A stretch of 64,000 nt of DNA, taken from assembly GCA_965116395.1 (NCBI GenBank), contig OZ220684.1, forward strand, positions 1,736,001 through 1,800,000. The letters run 5' to 3'. This document shows, piece by piece, positions 8,728-17,716 of this stretch (its first letter is position 1; the number at the start of each line of letters is the position of its first letter). The notes beneath the pieces are model-generated. The model worked only from the letters and a program-made list of their open reading frames with translations. It was not told the origin of the DNA and made no database searches. Both the position numbers and the translations under genes were made by a program. This DNA comes from Bin5 sp965116395. Its GTDB lineage: Bacteria; Chloroflexota; Anaerolineae; Caldilineales; Caldilineaceae.

Positions 8728-9720
8728 TCAAGCCTTTCCTTCAAAACGGATGCGTGGGTCAACAACGATCAGGAGAATATCGGACAAGAAAGTGCCAATC
8801 AGCGTCAAAATCCCCAGGAACATCACAATGCTTCCTGCCAAAAACATGTCCTGGCTGATAAGCGCCTTGAAGAGAAGAGGACCCGTGGTCGGCAGGCTCA
8901 GAACGATGGCGACGATGGTCTCGCCGGAAACGATGCGCGGCAGTTGCCAGCCGACGGTACTGACGATCGGATTGATCGCCATGCGCACCGGGTACCTGAA
9001 CAGCAGCTTCCCTTCGGCAACGCCCTTGGCGCGGGCGGTGATGACATACTGTTTGCTCAGTTCATCCAGCAGGGTGCCTCGCATGACGCGGATGATTCCG
9101 GCAGTGCCGGCGGTGCCGATGACGATGATAGGCACCCAGAGGTGGGTGAAGAGATCCCAGATCTTGCCCAGGCTCCACGGGGCCAGGGCATACTCCGAAG
9201 AAAACAGGCCGCCGACGCTGATGCCGAAGTACTTGAAGAACAGGAACATGAGGATGAGCGCCAGCATGAAGTTGGGCGTCGCCAACCCGGCAAAACCAAG
9301 CACTGAGAACAGATAGTCGCTGAAACCATACTGGCGCGTGGCGACGTAGATTCCGATTGGCACGGCAACCACATAGGTGAAAAACAGGGTGATCAGCGAG
9401 AGCAGTATTGTGTAAGGCAGACGTTCTTTCAGCAGCCTTTCCACAGGCTGATTCCATTCGAAGGAGCGGCCCATTTCGCCCTGCAAGAATCGCCCAAACC
9501 AGCGGAAGTACTTCTCTAGCGGGGTGGCGTCAAGGCCATATTCCCGCTTGAGGGCTTCGATTTCAGCCTCATCGATGATATCTCCCTCCTGTTCCAGGCG
9601 CGCGACATAGCTTGTCAGAAAATCGCCTGGGGGCAGTTGAATGATGATGAATACGACTACGCTCAGGAAGAAAAAGGTAACAACCGCGTAGAGTAGTCTT
9701 TGGGCGATATAACCGATCAT
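8728..9720 (-). CDS. Dpp/Opp-type ABC transporter permease, DppB-like
   Basis: Inner-membrane permease, 330 residues, with N-terminal TM (LLYAVVTFFFLSVVVFIIIQLPPGDF), a periplasmic loop containing YGLDATPLEKYFRW, and the conserved transport domain ending in DILLIVVDPRIRFEGKA, a typical DppB C-terminus. The ATG overlaps the stop of the upstream oxidoreductase gene by 4 bp (ATGA), so metabolism and transport genes are translationally linked in one operon. Confidence 0.95.
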   Translation of the reverse strand: MIGYIAQRLLYAVVTFFFLSVVVFIIIQLPPGDFLTSYVARLEQEGDIIDEAEIEALKREYGLDATPLEKYFRWFGRFLQGEMGRSFEWNQPVERLLKERLPYTILLSLITLFFTYVVAVPIGIYVATRQYGFSDYLFSVLGFAGLATPNFMLALILMFLFFKYFGISVGGLFSSEYALAPWSLGKIWDLFTHLWVPIIVIGTAGTAGIIRVMRGTLLDELSKQYVITARAKGVAEGKLLFRYPVRMAINPIVSTVGWQLPRIVSGETIVAIVLSLPTTGPLLFKALISQDMFLAGSIVMFLGILTLIGTFLSDILLIVVDPRIRFEGKA

Positions 9721-10730
9721 TTCTTGCCCTCGTAAGGAGACTGCAACAGGGAAATTCTCTCTCCTTCATCTATCGACTGCTGGGCTTTGAGGGCAATCTC
9801 AGTCATCCGAAAGAGCTCCTCAACGCCGGCGAAAGATCCGTCCTGAACCGAACTGACAAAAGCCGTGTACCAGTTCGGTGTATTGGGAATCTCGAGATTG
9901 CATATCCCTGCCTGCTCGCTTATCAGCTTGGCGGTCTCTTCAGTGGCTATGCTTTCGACAACGCCCGCTGTACCGGAAATCATTATGCGCTCATCGCCAT
10001 GGCTGGGCGCATTCGAAGGACGCAGAAAGTCCAGGATAACAGTCGCGACCCCGCCGTTGCGCATTCGCAGCAGAAAACCGGCCTGGCTGGCACAGCCCGG
10101 ATAGTCTGGATGGGCGGCTGCGGTTTCCCAACCGGTGACTTCTGTGAATACATCGCCCAGCGACCACACGAGCCAATCGATGACGTGAACGCCCACAAAA
10201 GGGACAATGCCGGGGAAGGTCTCACGCTGGCGAAAATGATCGGCCCGCCTGGCCCCCCAACGGTAGGAGATCTGACTGAAGCTGCCCAGAGGCTCCCCAA
10301 TCAGACCGGCGTGCACCGCATCGCGAACTGCCTCGAACCATTTCATTCTACGATAGCCGTGTAGTGCAGCAAGCGGGGTCCCGGCCTCACTGGCGACAGT
10401 ATACAGGTGGGAAAGCGTAGCCAGATCCATGGCCAGCGGCTTTTCCGTCATGACGGCGATGCCGCGTTTCAGGCATAGCTCGGTGAATTCCGGAACCTGC
10501 TGGGGCGGCACGCAGATCTGCACCAGATCCGGAGCTTCCTCATCCAGCATCTTCTCATACTCGGTATACCTGCTTGTCTCTGACGTCACGCCAGGGGCGT
10601 TGGCGAAAGAGTCCAGCGATTCGCCCGGCATCGCCAGCGCGACGGCGACCACGGCAACATCGGGCAGATCCTGCAACATCTGCTCGTAGTAGTCCAGGTG
10701 TCCTGAGTGACCGAGTAGGGCGAATTTCAT
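9717..10730 (-). CDS. Gfo/Idh/MocA-family NAD(P)-dependent oxidoreductase
   Basis: 337 residues. The N-terminal Rossmann domain starts MKFALLGHSGHLDYYEQML, with the glycine-rich turn less regular than usual (GHSGH rather than GxGxxG). The family EKP motif is present (AVMTEKPLAMDLATL), followed by the alpha/beta substrate domain with HVIDWLVWSLGDV. ATG 10730 has GAGGAAGCCGCG upstream. Members of this family oxidise sugars, inositols and sugar acids. Here it is co-operonic with a Dpp-type importer, an amidohydrolase and a second family member, suggesting stepwise catabolism of the imported compound. The exact reaction is unknown. Confidence 0.9.
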   Translation of the reverse strand: MKFALLGHSGHLDYYEQMLQDLPDVAVVAVALAMPGESLDSFANAPGVTSETSRYTEYEKMLDEEAPDLVQICVPPQQVPEFTELCLKRGIAVMTEKPLAMDLATLSHLYTVASEAGTPLAALHGYRRMKWFEAVRDAVHAGLIGEPLGSFSQISYRWGARRADHFRQRETFPGIVPFVGVHVIDWLVWSLGDVFTEVTGWETAAAHPDYPGCASQAGFLLRMRNGGVATVILDFLRPSNAPSHGDERIMISGTAGVVESIATEETAKLISEQAGICNLEIPNTPNWYTAFVSSVQDGSFAGVEELFRMTEIALKAQQSIDEGERISLLQSPYEGKK

Positions 10731-10911
10731 CGCGGCTTCCTCTCTAATTTGTGGAGCGCTTTTTCTGGCTGTTTGCGACGAAGTGCATGCCAATTGGCAA
10801 CTTCGACATTCAATCTGAGTTCCCTCGATGAAGCTGGAAAACTGTGTCGAAAAAGTGTCGAAACTGGGCCGAAACTGTGGCGGGGCCATTCTGCAGCCCC
10901 TGGTCCAGCAT

Positions 10912-11754
10912 CTATAACAACCTTTCGCTGCCGGCCTCTTTGGGAGCCCACAGCTCTTCATACGAATAGTTCTGCGGCGCGGCGGCCGCTTCCTGGGGCG
11001 GTTCCCAGTCGGGGCGCACACTCTGGATGAGCGTCACGGCGTTATGGAAAGCGATACGATCGCGCGTTGTCTCGTCAATATCTGCGGATTCCAGCTGTGC
11101 CTGCAGGATACGATAGTCATAGTAGGGCAGGTCGCTGCCAAAGAGAATCCGCTCGCTGCCGAGCTCGTTGATCAGTTGCGGCAGGTCCCAGTCCGATTTG
11201 GAGCCTATGGGTCTTTGTACAATTTCAAACCAGACGTTATCCAACGGCTTACACAGCTCAAATTCCTCTCCGACCCCGGCATGGACGATGAAGATCAGGT
11301 TGGGAAATCGCTGTGCATAGGCAGCGGTCCGAGCCGCACTTTCATGGAGAAGGCAGAGCCCGCCCCCGAGTGATGCCACTTCGAGAAAAGGATAAAGCTG
11401 TCTTTCGAAGGTCATGCCGGAAGGATGCCACATAATGCCCTTGAGACCACCTTCAACCAGCGTCTCTTCCAAGGCGTCGACTCCGACCTGGCCGTGGCGC
11501 AGCTCAATCAGGGCCAGGCCGATGGGAAATCGATCGGGAAATTGGCGGCAAGCCCTTACGATAATCCCGTTCTGATCTTTCGTGTCCAGCACACCCCTGA
11601 CCTGCGACGAACCGACCGCGGTCGGCCCTACGACGGCCGAGACAACACCGGTGTCAGCCATGCGGGCCAGACAGCGACCGGTGGTCTGCCCGACAGCAGG
11701 ATCGTAGGTGATGGTCGTGCCGATATGACAGTGTACATCTACATAAAGTCGCAT
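10912..11754 (-). CDS. Amidohydrolase-superfamily metal-dependent hydrolase (TIM barrel)
   Basis: 280 residues. It begins MRLYVDVHCHIGTT, the DxHxH metal-binding start of COG2159-type amidohydrolases. Further signatures are MWHPSG, the barrel histidine in FIVHAGVG, and the terminal ILFGSDLPYYD, whose Asp is the usual catalytic residue. Related enzymes are decarboxylases, lactonases and hydrolases. ATG 11754 is chosen; a GTG at 11760 is possible. The gene sits between two Gfo/Idh/MocA genes, so a role as a lactonase or C-C/C-N hydrolase after sugar oxidation is a reasonable but untested inference. A 181-nt gap separates it from the next gene. Confidence 0.88.
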   Translation of the reverse strand: MRLYVDVHCHIGTTITYDPAVGQTTGRCLARMADTGVVSAVVGPTAVGSSQVRGVLDTKDQNGIIVRACRQFPDRFPIGLALIELRHGQVGVDALEETLVEGGLKGIMWHPSGMTFERQLYPFLEVASLGGGLCLLHESAARTAAYAQRFPNLIFIVHAGVGEEFELCKPLDNVWFEIVQRPIGSKSDWDLPQLINELGSERILFGSDLPYYDYRILQAQLESADIDETTRDRIAFHNAVTLIQSVRPDWEPPQEAAAAPQNYSYEELWAPKEAGSERLL

Positions 11755-11756
11755 GT

Positions 11757-12839
11757 TCACTCAACTCCTATCGCGCGTCGTTCGCCGGTTGCCTGCCGCG
11801 CCGCTTCGATAATGGCCAGATTGTGCCGCGCCTGTTCACCGGTCACCGGCATTTCCGATCCGCTGGCGAGCGCCTCGAATGTCGCGGCGTAGCAGCCAAA
11901 GTGGCCGCCAACGCCCGGGTTCTCTTTGACTGTCGGTTCGGGTATATCCAGAGAGTTCCAGCCGCCTTCCTCGCCGTTATAGTGCCAGAACGGCTCCTCG
12001 TCGCGATGATAGACGCGAATCGACCCGTCGCTCGTGTGCACTTCGCACCAGCGCCCCCGTTCAGGTGTTATCGCGGGCGAACACCATGATGCCGATACCG
12101 TGGACACGGCCCCGTCCTCATGTTCAAAGAGGAGGATGGCGAGGTCATCGACATCGATATCAAAGTGCATTGTTTTTACTCTGGCTTCAACATATTTTAC
12201 CGGTGAACCCATCAGCGCCTCGACCGAGTAGATCTCATGGTAGGCGGTATCGATGATACAGCCGCCGCCAACCGCCCGTTGCGCGCGCCAGGCCATCGCA
12301 GGATTGGCATGATCGCCACCAAAGTCAGGCGGTTTCATCCCCATGCATTGACCACGACCCAAAATCGGCTTCCCCACCTTCCCGGTTCGCAGTTGGCTCA
12401 GCGCTTCCTGCATGGGCAAGGAGAATAGCAGGTTGTGCATGATGGCATAGGGGACACCGTTGCGATTGACAGCCTCCAGGATCGCGTCGGCCTCCTCCAA
12501 CGAGGTGGCCATCGGTTTTTCGGAGATGACGGCCACGCCGGCCTCGGCCGCGTGGATGGCGTGTTCGGCGTGGAGGGCGTGCGGTGTGGCGATCGAAACC
12601 GCGTCGATCTCGGCGTTGGCCAGCATGTCGCGATAGTCGGCATATCTTTGCGCCGGCGGCACTTCAAGCGTGTTGCCGGCATACTCGAGATTATCGGGTA
12701 CCGGATCGGCCACCGCGACCACGTTTACAGATTGCGGCAGGGCAAGATATACGGAGATGTGGTTGATGCGCACAATACCGCCGCAACCGATCAGACCCAG
12801 ACGTACCGGCTTTGTCACCTTCTTGTATGGTTGAGCCAT
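11757..12839 (-). CDS. Gfo/Idh/MocA-family NAD(P)-dependent oxidoreductase
   Basis: 360 residues. The Rossmann motif is VRLGLIGCGGIVRINH near residue 11. The EKP motif is AVISEKPMATSLEEAD. The C-terminal substrate domain contains GGGCIIDTAYHEIYSVEALMG, whose Asp and His are the usual catalytic pair region. ATG 12839 is chosen because it places the Rossmann strand near the N-terminus, although no clear ribosome-binding site is seen. It is the first gene after the presumed terminator of the binding-protein gene and has a 20-bp palindrome in its upstream region, so it may have its own regulated promoter. Confidence 0.9.
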   Translation of the reverse strand: MAQPYKKVTKPVRLGLIGCGGIVRINHISVYLALPQSVNVVAVADPVPDNLEYAGNTLEVPPAQRYADYRDMLANAEIDAVSIATPHALHAEHAIHAAEAGVAVISEKPMATSLEEADAILEAVNRNGVPYAIMHNLLFSLPMQEALSQLRTGKVGKPILGRGQCMGMKPPDFGGDHANPAMAWRAQRAVGGGCIIDTAYHEIYSVEALMGSPVKYVEARVKTMHFDIDVDDLAILLFEHEDGAVSTVSASWCSPAITPERGRWCEVHTSDGSIRVYHRDEEPFWHYNGEEGGWNSLDIPEPTVKENPGVGGHFGCYAATFEALASGSEMPVTGEQARHNLAIIEAARQATGERRAIGVE

Positions 12840-12989
12840 TATGAAATCGACGCGGGAAAATCCGAAGGCGTTCCCGGCCTCTCCTTTCTCTGTCTTCTGA
12901 TGGAAGTGAAACAAAGTTAAAGGCTGACTAATATGGAGCGCTGTCACGCACGGCTGTCAGCTGGGAGAGGCAGTAACGCGCATCGATTC

Positions 12990-13009
12990 GGAGAAGGTGC
13001 ACCTTCTCC
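12990..13009. promoter_or_regulatory. Perfect 20-bp palindrome, candidate operator
   Basis: GGAGAAGGTGCACCTTCTCC is self-complementary over all 20 bases. It lies about 150 nt upstream of the start of the oxidoreductase at 12839 and downstream of the hairpin that ends the binding-protein gene. An uninterrupted palindrome without a loop suits a dimeric repressor better than an RNA hairpin. No regulator gene is encoded nearby. Confidence 0.4.
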
Positions 13010-13176
13010 CTCCATCTGCGCAGCAGGCCCTCACAATCGCAGACGAATCAGTTCGCGGCAGCTCTCTTATCGTTTTCCTAGCTGGAATCGAATACTAACG
13101 GAGAGTGGCAGATTTGAAAAGGGCCGTTTCCCACCCCGTTGCCGGCGATTCCTCGGTTGGACAGACGAACAGTAAG

Positions 13177-13213
13177 AACACCCTGTTTTCGCTCTTGGCG
13201 AAAACAGGGTGTT
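13177..13213. terminator. Perfect 16-bp stem hairpin after the binding-protein gene
   Basis: AACACCCTGTTTTCGC pairs exactly with GCGAAAACAGGGTGTT around the loop TCTTG. On the minus strand it lies 22 nt after the stop codon of the solute-binding protein gene. No long T-run follows, so it may be a rho-independent terminator of weak type or an mRNA-stabilising 3' structure that allows high binding-protein expression with reduced read-through. Confidence 0.6.
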
Positions 13214-13235
13214 GCACTGCTCTCTCTGTTATGTC

Positions 13236-15227
13236 CTATTCTTCAATAAACCACTGTGAAGGCACGAACGGAGCGTAGAAATTGTTGTCCGAGATCCAGG
13301 CGGCGCCCTCTAAGGGCACGTTGTGGAGGCGATTGCTGATGATGACCGGCCGCGGCGTGAAACCGATGGTGCCGATCATCGGGATTTCGCTGGTGAAGTA
13401 CTCATAGTACTCCGCGCCATACTTATCGAAATCCTCGGTGCCGACCGCGGTCAGTTTGTACTGCTCAAAGATCTCTCGCTGCCGCTTGATTTCTTCCGGT
13501 GGTTCCTCACCTTCCTCACCATTGGTCCGGAACCAGTCCTTCCACGTTCCGGTCCAGAAGGAGGTCTGATCGACAGCATAATTGCTGCCGAGGGAGCGAC
13601 CGAACAAGGCATTTCTGTCCAGATGCCAGGTCGGAATCTGCAGGTCATTGGTGGCCAGTCGTTGCGAGAACAGTCCGCCCTGCTCTCCCATGTTGTCGAC
13701 AATTGCCTCAAGCCCGACCTCGGCCCAATCATCCCGGACCAATTCAGCCATGGCAATCTTGGGGCCTTCGGATACACCGACGTGGATCAGCATGCTCAGA
13801 CGGCCTTCGCCGTCGGGTCGCAGACGGTATCCCTCGCTGTCGCGCTCGGTCAGGCCGACTGAGTCGAGAAGCGCGTTGGCCCGCTCCGGGTCATACTCGG
13901 CGTGGGTGGTGGCCCACTCCTCCTTGAAGAAGCTCAGACCGGGATTGACGGTGGCCGGGAAAGGTCTGCCCAGCCCGAAAAAGAGCGTGTCGTTCATGCT
14001 TTCGCGGTCGATACTGATCGACATGGCAATGCGGAAATCCCGGTTGTTGAACAGTTCCCTCAGAACCGGGTCTTTGACGGTGCGATTGGGCATCAGACCC
14101 AACTCGGCGGAGAAGAGGTTCTGCGCGAATTCGACGCGGTAATTGCCTTGCTCGGCGCCTTGTTGGAAGACGGACATATCCTTCATGTCGATGTAGTAGG
14201 TCTCGAAGTCGAACTCGCCGGCGCTTGCCTTGAGTGTCTGCACTTCCTTGTCGCCCGTGATCACGGCTTCGATGCGATCAATGTAGGGTAACTGGTTGCC
14301 GGCGGAGTCCACCTGGTGGAAGTAGGGGTTGCGGACAACGATGGCGCGGTCGCTGGTGAGTGTTTCGTTCTTCCAGGCCCAGAGGGTAGGACCGTCGATC
14401 CGGAAGTTGTTGGGAGGTCTGTTGTGGAAGTTGAAGGCTTGCATCCACGTTTCAAAGCCCTCCTCCTCGGCCAGTGCTTGCGCATCGGGGTTGTAGTCGA
14501 TATGCCATTGCTTCAGCCAGTGCTTGGGCATGATGACGTTGTTGTCGGTGGCCACGCCGGTGCGACCCAGGTAGTTCATGATGACCGGGTACGGCACACT
14601 GAAGCTGATTTCAACCACGGTGTCACTGATCTTGGTGAAGACGGCAGGCTCACCTCCGGCGCGCCAGATCGACCTCGGCCCGGCAGGGGAGAGATCTTCG
14701 TTGAGCGCGACATCTTCCCAGGCAAACATGATGTCGTCGGTCGTGAACGGCTCGCCATCCGACCACTTATGGCCCTCACGCAGTTCGATGGTCAGGGTTG
14801 TGTAGTCGTCGGAGAAGCTGAAGCTTTTGGCGATATCCATGAAGATCTGGGTGTTGCTGAAGTCATAGCGGAATAGCCCGTTCATACGCAGGGTAGCGAA
14901 GCTCCAGAGATTGATTGGGTTGACCTCGCCGAAGCGAAGGGTGCCGCCGTATGTGCCAATCCGGTCCTCCGGTTCAATCACCTGCGGTTCTGCCGGGAGC
15001 CGCTCATCGACCGGCGGCAGATCCCCGTTGGCGACCATTTCGGCCAGCATGGGGGATTCGTTGTAGGCCGAATCTGACTCCGGCGCCATACTCTCAGTTT
15101 CAGCCGCCTGTTCAGGCTCGGCTGCCGCTTCCTCGGCTTGGGGCGCTGCACCGCCGCAAGCCGCGATCATGGGGATGAGCAGGATGAAGAGGACCGCAGA
15201 TACTATGATACGCAGTCGTGGATTCAT
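13236..15227 (-). CDS. Extracellular solute-binding protein, family 5 (lipoprotein)
   Basis: Substrate receptor of the second Dpp/Opp-class importer, 663 residues. Signal peptide II: MNPRLRIIVSAVLFILLIPMIAACGG with the lipobox Cys at about residue 24, then an Ala/Glu-rich linker. The family 5 fold is seen from LRFGEVNPINLWSFATL onward, including HKWSDGEPFTTDDIMFAWEDV and RELFNNRDFRIAMSISIDRESMN. Size is at the long end of the family. ATG 15227 has AAAGGAGAG 6 nt upstream. The open frame extends to 15749, but that extension is translated from an intergenic repeat and is rejected. It is the first gene of a minus-strand operon reaching to 5007. Confidence 0.95.
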   Translation of the reverse strand: MNPRLRIIVSAVLFILLIPMIAACGGAAPQAEEAAAEPEQAAETESMAPESDSAYNESPMLAEMVANGDLPPVDERLPAEPQVIEPEDRIGTYGGTLRFGEVNPINLWSFATLRMNGLFRYDFSNTQIFMDIAKSFSFSDDYTTLTIELREGHKWSDGEPFTTDDIMFAWEDVALNEDLSPAGPRSIWRAGGEPAVFTKISDTVVEISFSVPYPVIMNYLGRTGVATDNNVIMPKHWLKQWHIDYNPDAQALAEEEGFETWMQAFNFHNRPPNNFRIDGPTLWAWKNETLTSDRAIVVRNPYFHQVDSAGNQLPYIDRIEAVITGDKEVQTLKASAGEFDFETYYIDMKDMSVFQQGAEQGNYRVEFAQNLFSAELGLMPNRTVKDPVLRELFNNRDFRIAMSISIDRESMNDTLFFGLGRPFPATVNPGLSFFKEEWATTHAEYDPERANALLDSVGLTERDSEGYRLRPDGEGRLSMLIHVGVSEGPKIAMAELVRDDWAEVGLEAIVDNMGEQGGLFSQRLATNDLQIPTWHLDRNALFGRSLGSNYAVDQTSFWTGTWKDWFRTNGEEGEEPPEEIKRQREIFEQYKLTAVGTEDFDKYGAEYYEYFTSEIPMIGTIGFTPRPVIISNRLHNVPLEGAAWISDNNFYAPFVPSQWFIEE

Positions 15228-15287
15228 TTTTCTCTCCTTTGGGGTTGAAAAGAAGGAACCAGACGGGCCTTCGTTAAAGCGCATATA

Positions 15288-15316
15288 ATCGTAGCGAGAT
15301 CGCCCTGGCTTGTCAA
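15288..15316 (-). promoter_or_regulatory. Sigma70-type promoter for the second transporter operon
   Basis: On the minus strand a consensus TTGACA (-35) is followed after 17 nt by TACGAT (-10), with a further TATATG nearby. The start point would fall near 15280, giving a leader of about 50 nt before the binding-protein ATG at 15227. It is the strongest promoter-like pair in this divergent intergenic region. Confidence 0.5.
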
Positions 15317-15548
15317 GGAGATAAAATTTTCTGGAACTTCTACTTTTTTTCTCGACAACAGGCGTTGTCTGAATCCGGAAAGGACAGGGCTGTTGAAGCA
15401 CAGTTTTCATGCCATCAGGTCCCCCTTTTTTGGGCGCCATGCTTGACCAACCCTTCACCGCTAGCGCTGTGCAGGCGTTATTTGAAACGTCGTTGGTTGG
15501 CGGCAGGCACACTGCCGAGCAGGCGCACCGCGGCGAAGAAGGCGCAGC

Positions 15549-15630
15549 GGTCGGTGAGGCATGTTTTTGGAGGGGGGCGTTGCGGGGGCGCAGCCCCTGC
15601 ACAAGGGAGGCCGCTTGCGGCCGACCGCCC
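15549..15630 (+). repeat. 82-nt structured intergenic repeat, copy 1
   Basis: Full copy of the element family described in the findings. A GAGGCATG leader and T-run are followed by the hairpin GCGGGGGCGCAGCCCCTGC, then ACAAGGGA and a second hairpin GGCCGC-TT-GCGGCC, closing with CGACCGCCC. It sits in the divergent region between the binding-protein gene and the molybdenum hydroxylase genes. The following 120 nt (to about 15750) also match the 3' flank of copy 4 at about 37690-37745, so the repeated unit is longer than the core. Confidence 0.85.
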
Positions 15631-15783
15631 ATAGACCAGAACGAAGGAGCGAGAGCCCTACGCTCGCCCGAGGCAAGGTCGCGAATCAGTTGTGGCTGAG
15701 ATGGTGCGGATTTTCTGGGCCGGAGAAATAGTGCGCTACGAATCGACACATTAATATGGGATGCGCGCCGGAGTCGCGTGCGT

Positions 15784-15812
15784 TTCCAGAAGGGAAGGTT
15801 CTGTGCTATACT
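15784..15812 (+). promoter_or_regulatory. Candidate promoter for the molybdenum hydroxylase cluster
   Basis: TATACT at 15807-15812 is a good -10 box. The -35 position 17 nt upstream holds only TTCCAG. Transcription would start near 15820, about 32 nt before the ATG of the FAD-subunit gene. Confidence 0.3.
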
Positions 15813-15851
15813 CCGTCTAATTTTTTTCAGTCATTGACCAGGATTTGCACA

Positions 15852-16766
15852 ATGGCCCGGTGGCGAGCTTACCATACGCCTACAACGGTTGCTGATGCGC
15901 TCTCACTGCTGCATCAGCACCAAGACAAAGCCCGCATCATCGCCGGCGGCACCGACCTGATCCTCGATATGGAGGCGGAACACGCGGCTGCGCCGGAAGT
16001 GCTGGTGGATGTGACAAAGATCGCCGGCATCGACCGCGTCGCGCTGGAGGACGGTTGGATCGTGCTGGGTGCGGGTATCACCCATACCCAGATCGAGAGC
16101 AGCCCGCTGCTGCGCGCCCAGGCCAGATGCCTGACCGAAAGCTGCGGTGTGATCGGCGGGCCGCAGGTGCGCAATGTGGCGACGCTGGGCGGGAATGTGG
16201 CGCACGCGCTGCCGGCCGCGGACGGGACGATTGGCCTGCTGGCGCTGGAGGCAGAGGTCGAGATCGCCGGGCACGGGGGTAGCAATAGGTGGCAGCCGCT
16301 GCTCTCCATTTTTGCCGGCCCCGGCCGCAACCGCCTGGCCCCCGATCAGATGCTGCACGCGTTCCGCTTTCGCCCGATTGCGGCGCGGGCGGGCAACGCC
16401 TTCGACCGCATAATGCGGCCCCAGGGTGTGGCGCTGCCGGTCCTGGGCATCGCGGCCAGGGTCCAGTTGGATGTAGATCTGCGGCGGGTTGAGGACGCGG
16501 TGATCGCGATTGGGCCGGCCGGCCCGACCCCCTTTCGCGCCAGCGGCGCGGAGGAGGCATTGACAGCAGCGGTAGTATTTGACGACGCGGCCGTGGAGAA
16601 TGCCGTTGCCGCGGCGCAGGAGCAGGCCAGGCTGCGGACCAGCAAGTACCGCGCGTCGCAGGAGTATCGCCGCGAGATGATTGGCGTGCTGCTGAGGAGG
16701 GTGCTGCAGGCGGCGGTGGAAAGGGCTCGCATGAATGACGCGCCAACACAGGCGGAGGAAACGTAG
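15852..16766 (+). CDS. Molybdenum hydroxylase FAD-binding subunit (CoxM/XdhB/YgfM-like)
   Basis: 304 residues. FAD-binding subunit of a xanthine dehydrogenase-family hydroxylase, passing electrons from the Fe-S centres to an acceptor. The FAD pyrophosphate motif IIAGGTDLILDME lies near residue 30. The second motif, GGPQVRNVATLGGNVAHALPAADG, is in the expected place near residue 105. The C-terminal CO-deh_flav_C domain ends with KYRASQEYRREMIGVLLRRVL. ATG 15852 gives the standard start; an upstream in-frame ATG at 15756 would add 32 unrelated residues. Its partners are the fused Fe-S/molybdopterin subunit at 17717 and the accessory protein at 20799. Confidence 0.95.
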   Translation: MARWRAYHTPTTVADALSLLHQHQDKARIIAGGTDLILDMEAEHAAAPEVLVDVTKIAGIDRVALEDGWIVLGAGITHTQIESSPLLRAQARCLTESCGVIGGPQVRNVATLGGNVAHALPAADGTIGLLALEAEVEIAGHGGSNRWQPLLSIFAGPGRNRLAPDQMLHAFRFRPIAARAGNAFDRIMRPQGVALPVLGIAARVQLDVDLRRVEDAVIAIGPAGPTPFRASGAEEALTAAVVFDDAAVENAVAAAQEQARLRTSKYRASQEYRREMIGVLLRRVLQAAVERARMNDAPTQAEET

Positions 16767-16825
16767 CCAATGCAGCGACCGATCAGCAGCCGCTGTTCCG
16801 GCAGTGATGCGGGGGTGCCACGGCT

Positions 16826-17629
16826 ATGATCCACCTCACCTCGATTGAAAAACGGCCCTCGTTCCCTCAAGAAGGGACATTCCCCTATAATGTGCCGGTG
16901 ATCGCCCGGTTGGAGAAGGTGCAGTTCGAAAGTTCTGTGACCTTTCTGGTTGGCGAAAACGGCAGCGGCAAATCCACATTTCTCGAAGCGCTGGCTACCA
17001 CGGTGCGCCTGCCGACGGTGGGCGCTGAGGAGGCCGGCAACGACCCATCGCTGGCGGCGGTGCGGCAGTTGTCCAAACATCTGCGCCTGGGCTGGACCAA
17101 ACGCAGCGGGCGCGGTTTTTATCTGCGGGCTGAAGACTTCTTCGGCTTTGCCAAGCGCATCGCCCAGATGCAGGCGGAACTGCAGACGGAGATGGCCAAC
17201 GTGGACGCGGAGTACGAAGGCCGCTCCGACTACGCCAAGGGCCTGGCGAAGATGGCTTACTCCGGCCAGCTGGCCGCGATTGAAGAACGCTATGGCGAAG
17301 GGCTGGACGGACACTCGCACGGTGAGGCGTTTCTGGCCCTTTTCCAGTCCCGCTTTGTGCCCAACGGCCTCTATCTGATGGATGAACCGGAGGCGCCGCT
17401 CTCGCCCCTGCGCCAGGTGGGGCTGCTGGCGTTGCTGAAGGAGATGGTCGCCCGCGACGCCCAGTTTATCATTGCCACTCACTCCCCGATATTGATGGCC
17501 TTCCCCGGGGCCACGATTCTGAACTTTGACCAGTCCCCGCCCGAGCCCGTGTCCTGGGAATCATTGGAGCACGTGAGCGTGACGCGAGGATTTCTGAACG
17601 ATCCACAGCTGTATCTGAACCACCTGTAA
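16826..17629 (+). CDS. AAA-family predicted ATPase (COG3910-like)
   Basis: 267 residues. RecF/SMC-like P-loop ATPase with Walker A VGENGSGKS at about residue 47, Walker B NGLYLMDEPEAPLSP and a His switch FIIATHSPILMAF. The coiled arm between the motifs is very short (about 100 residues with heptad-like QMQAELQTEMANVDAEY), as in stand-alone predicted ATPases. It lies between the FAD and Fe-S/Mo subunit genes of a molybdenum hydroxylase, 59 nt after one and 87 nt before the other. Function is unknown; placement suggests either assembly of the enzyme or an unrelated insertion into the cluster. Confidence 0.88.
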   Translation: MIHLTSIEKRPSFPQEGTFPYNVPVIARLEKVQFESSVTFLVGENGSGKSTFLEALATTVRLPTVGAEEAGNDPSLAAVRQLSKHLRLGWTKRSGRGFYLRAEDFFGFAKRIAQMQAELQTEMANVDAEYEGRSDYAKGLAKMAYSGQLAAIEERYGEGLDGHSHGEAFLALFQSRFVPNGLYLMDEPEAPLSPLRQVGLLALLKEMVARDAQFIIATHSPILMAFPGATILNFDQSPPEPVSWESLEHVSVTRGFLNDPQLYLNHL

Positions 17630-17716
17630 CTACAACTTGCAGTGGCTGGCGGACTGCGACCCCGAAAGCGTCCCGTCACGAACCACTTTTTGTACACGCC
17701 GACAGGAGCCATTTAA

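Noticed and set aside
15549..15630. Integron attC site interpretation of the 82-nt repeat
   Set aside because: No core RYYYAAC/GTTRRRY pairs and no integrase; copies do not alternate with cassettes.
15228..15749. N-terminal extension of the second binding protein by ~174 residues
   Set aside because: The extension crosses the promoter and structured repeat copy 1; the signal peptide and AAAGGAGAG support ATG 15227.
16346..17482. Minus-strand open frame of ~378 codons
   Set aside because: Spans two clear plus-strand genes (FAD subunit and ATPase) in antisense; no domain seen.
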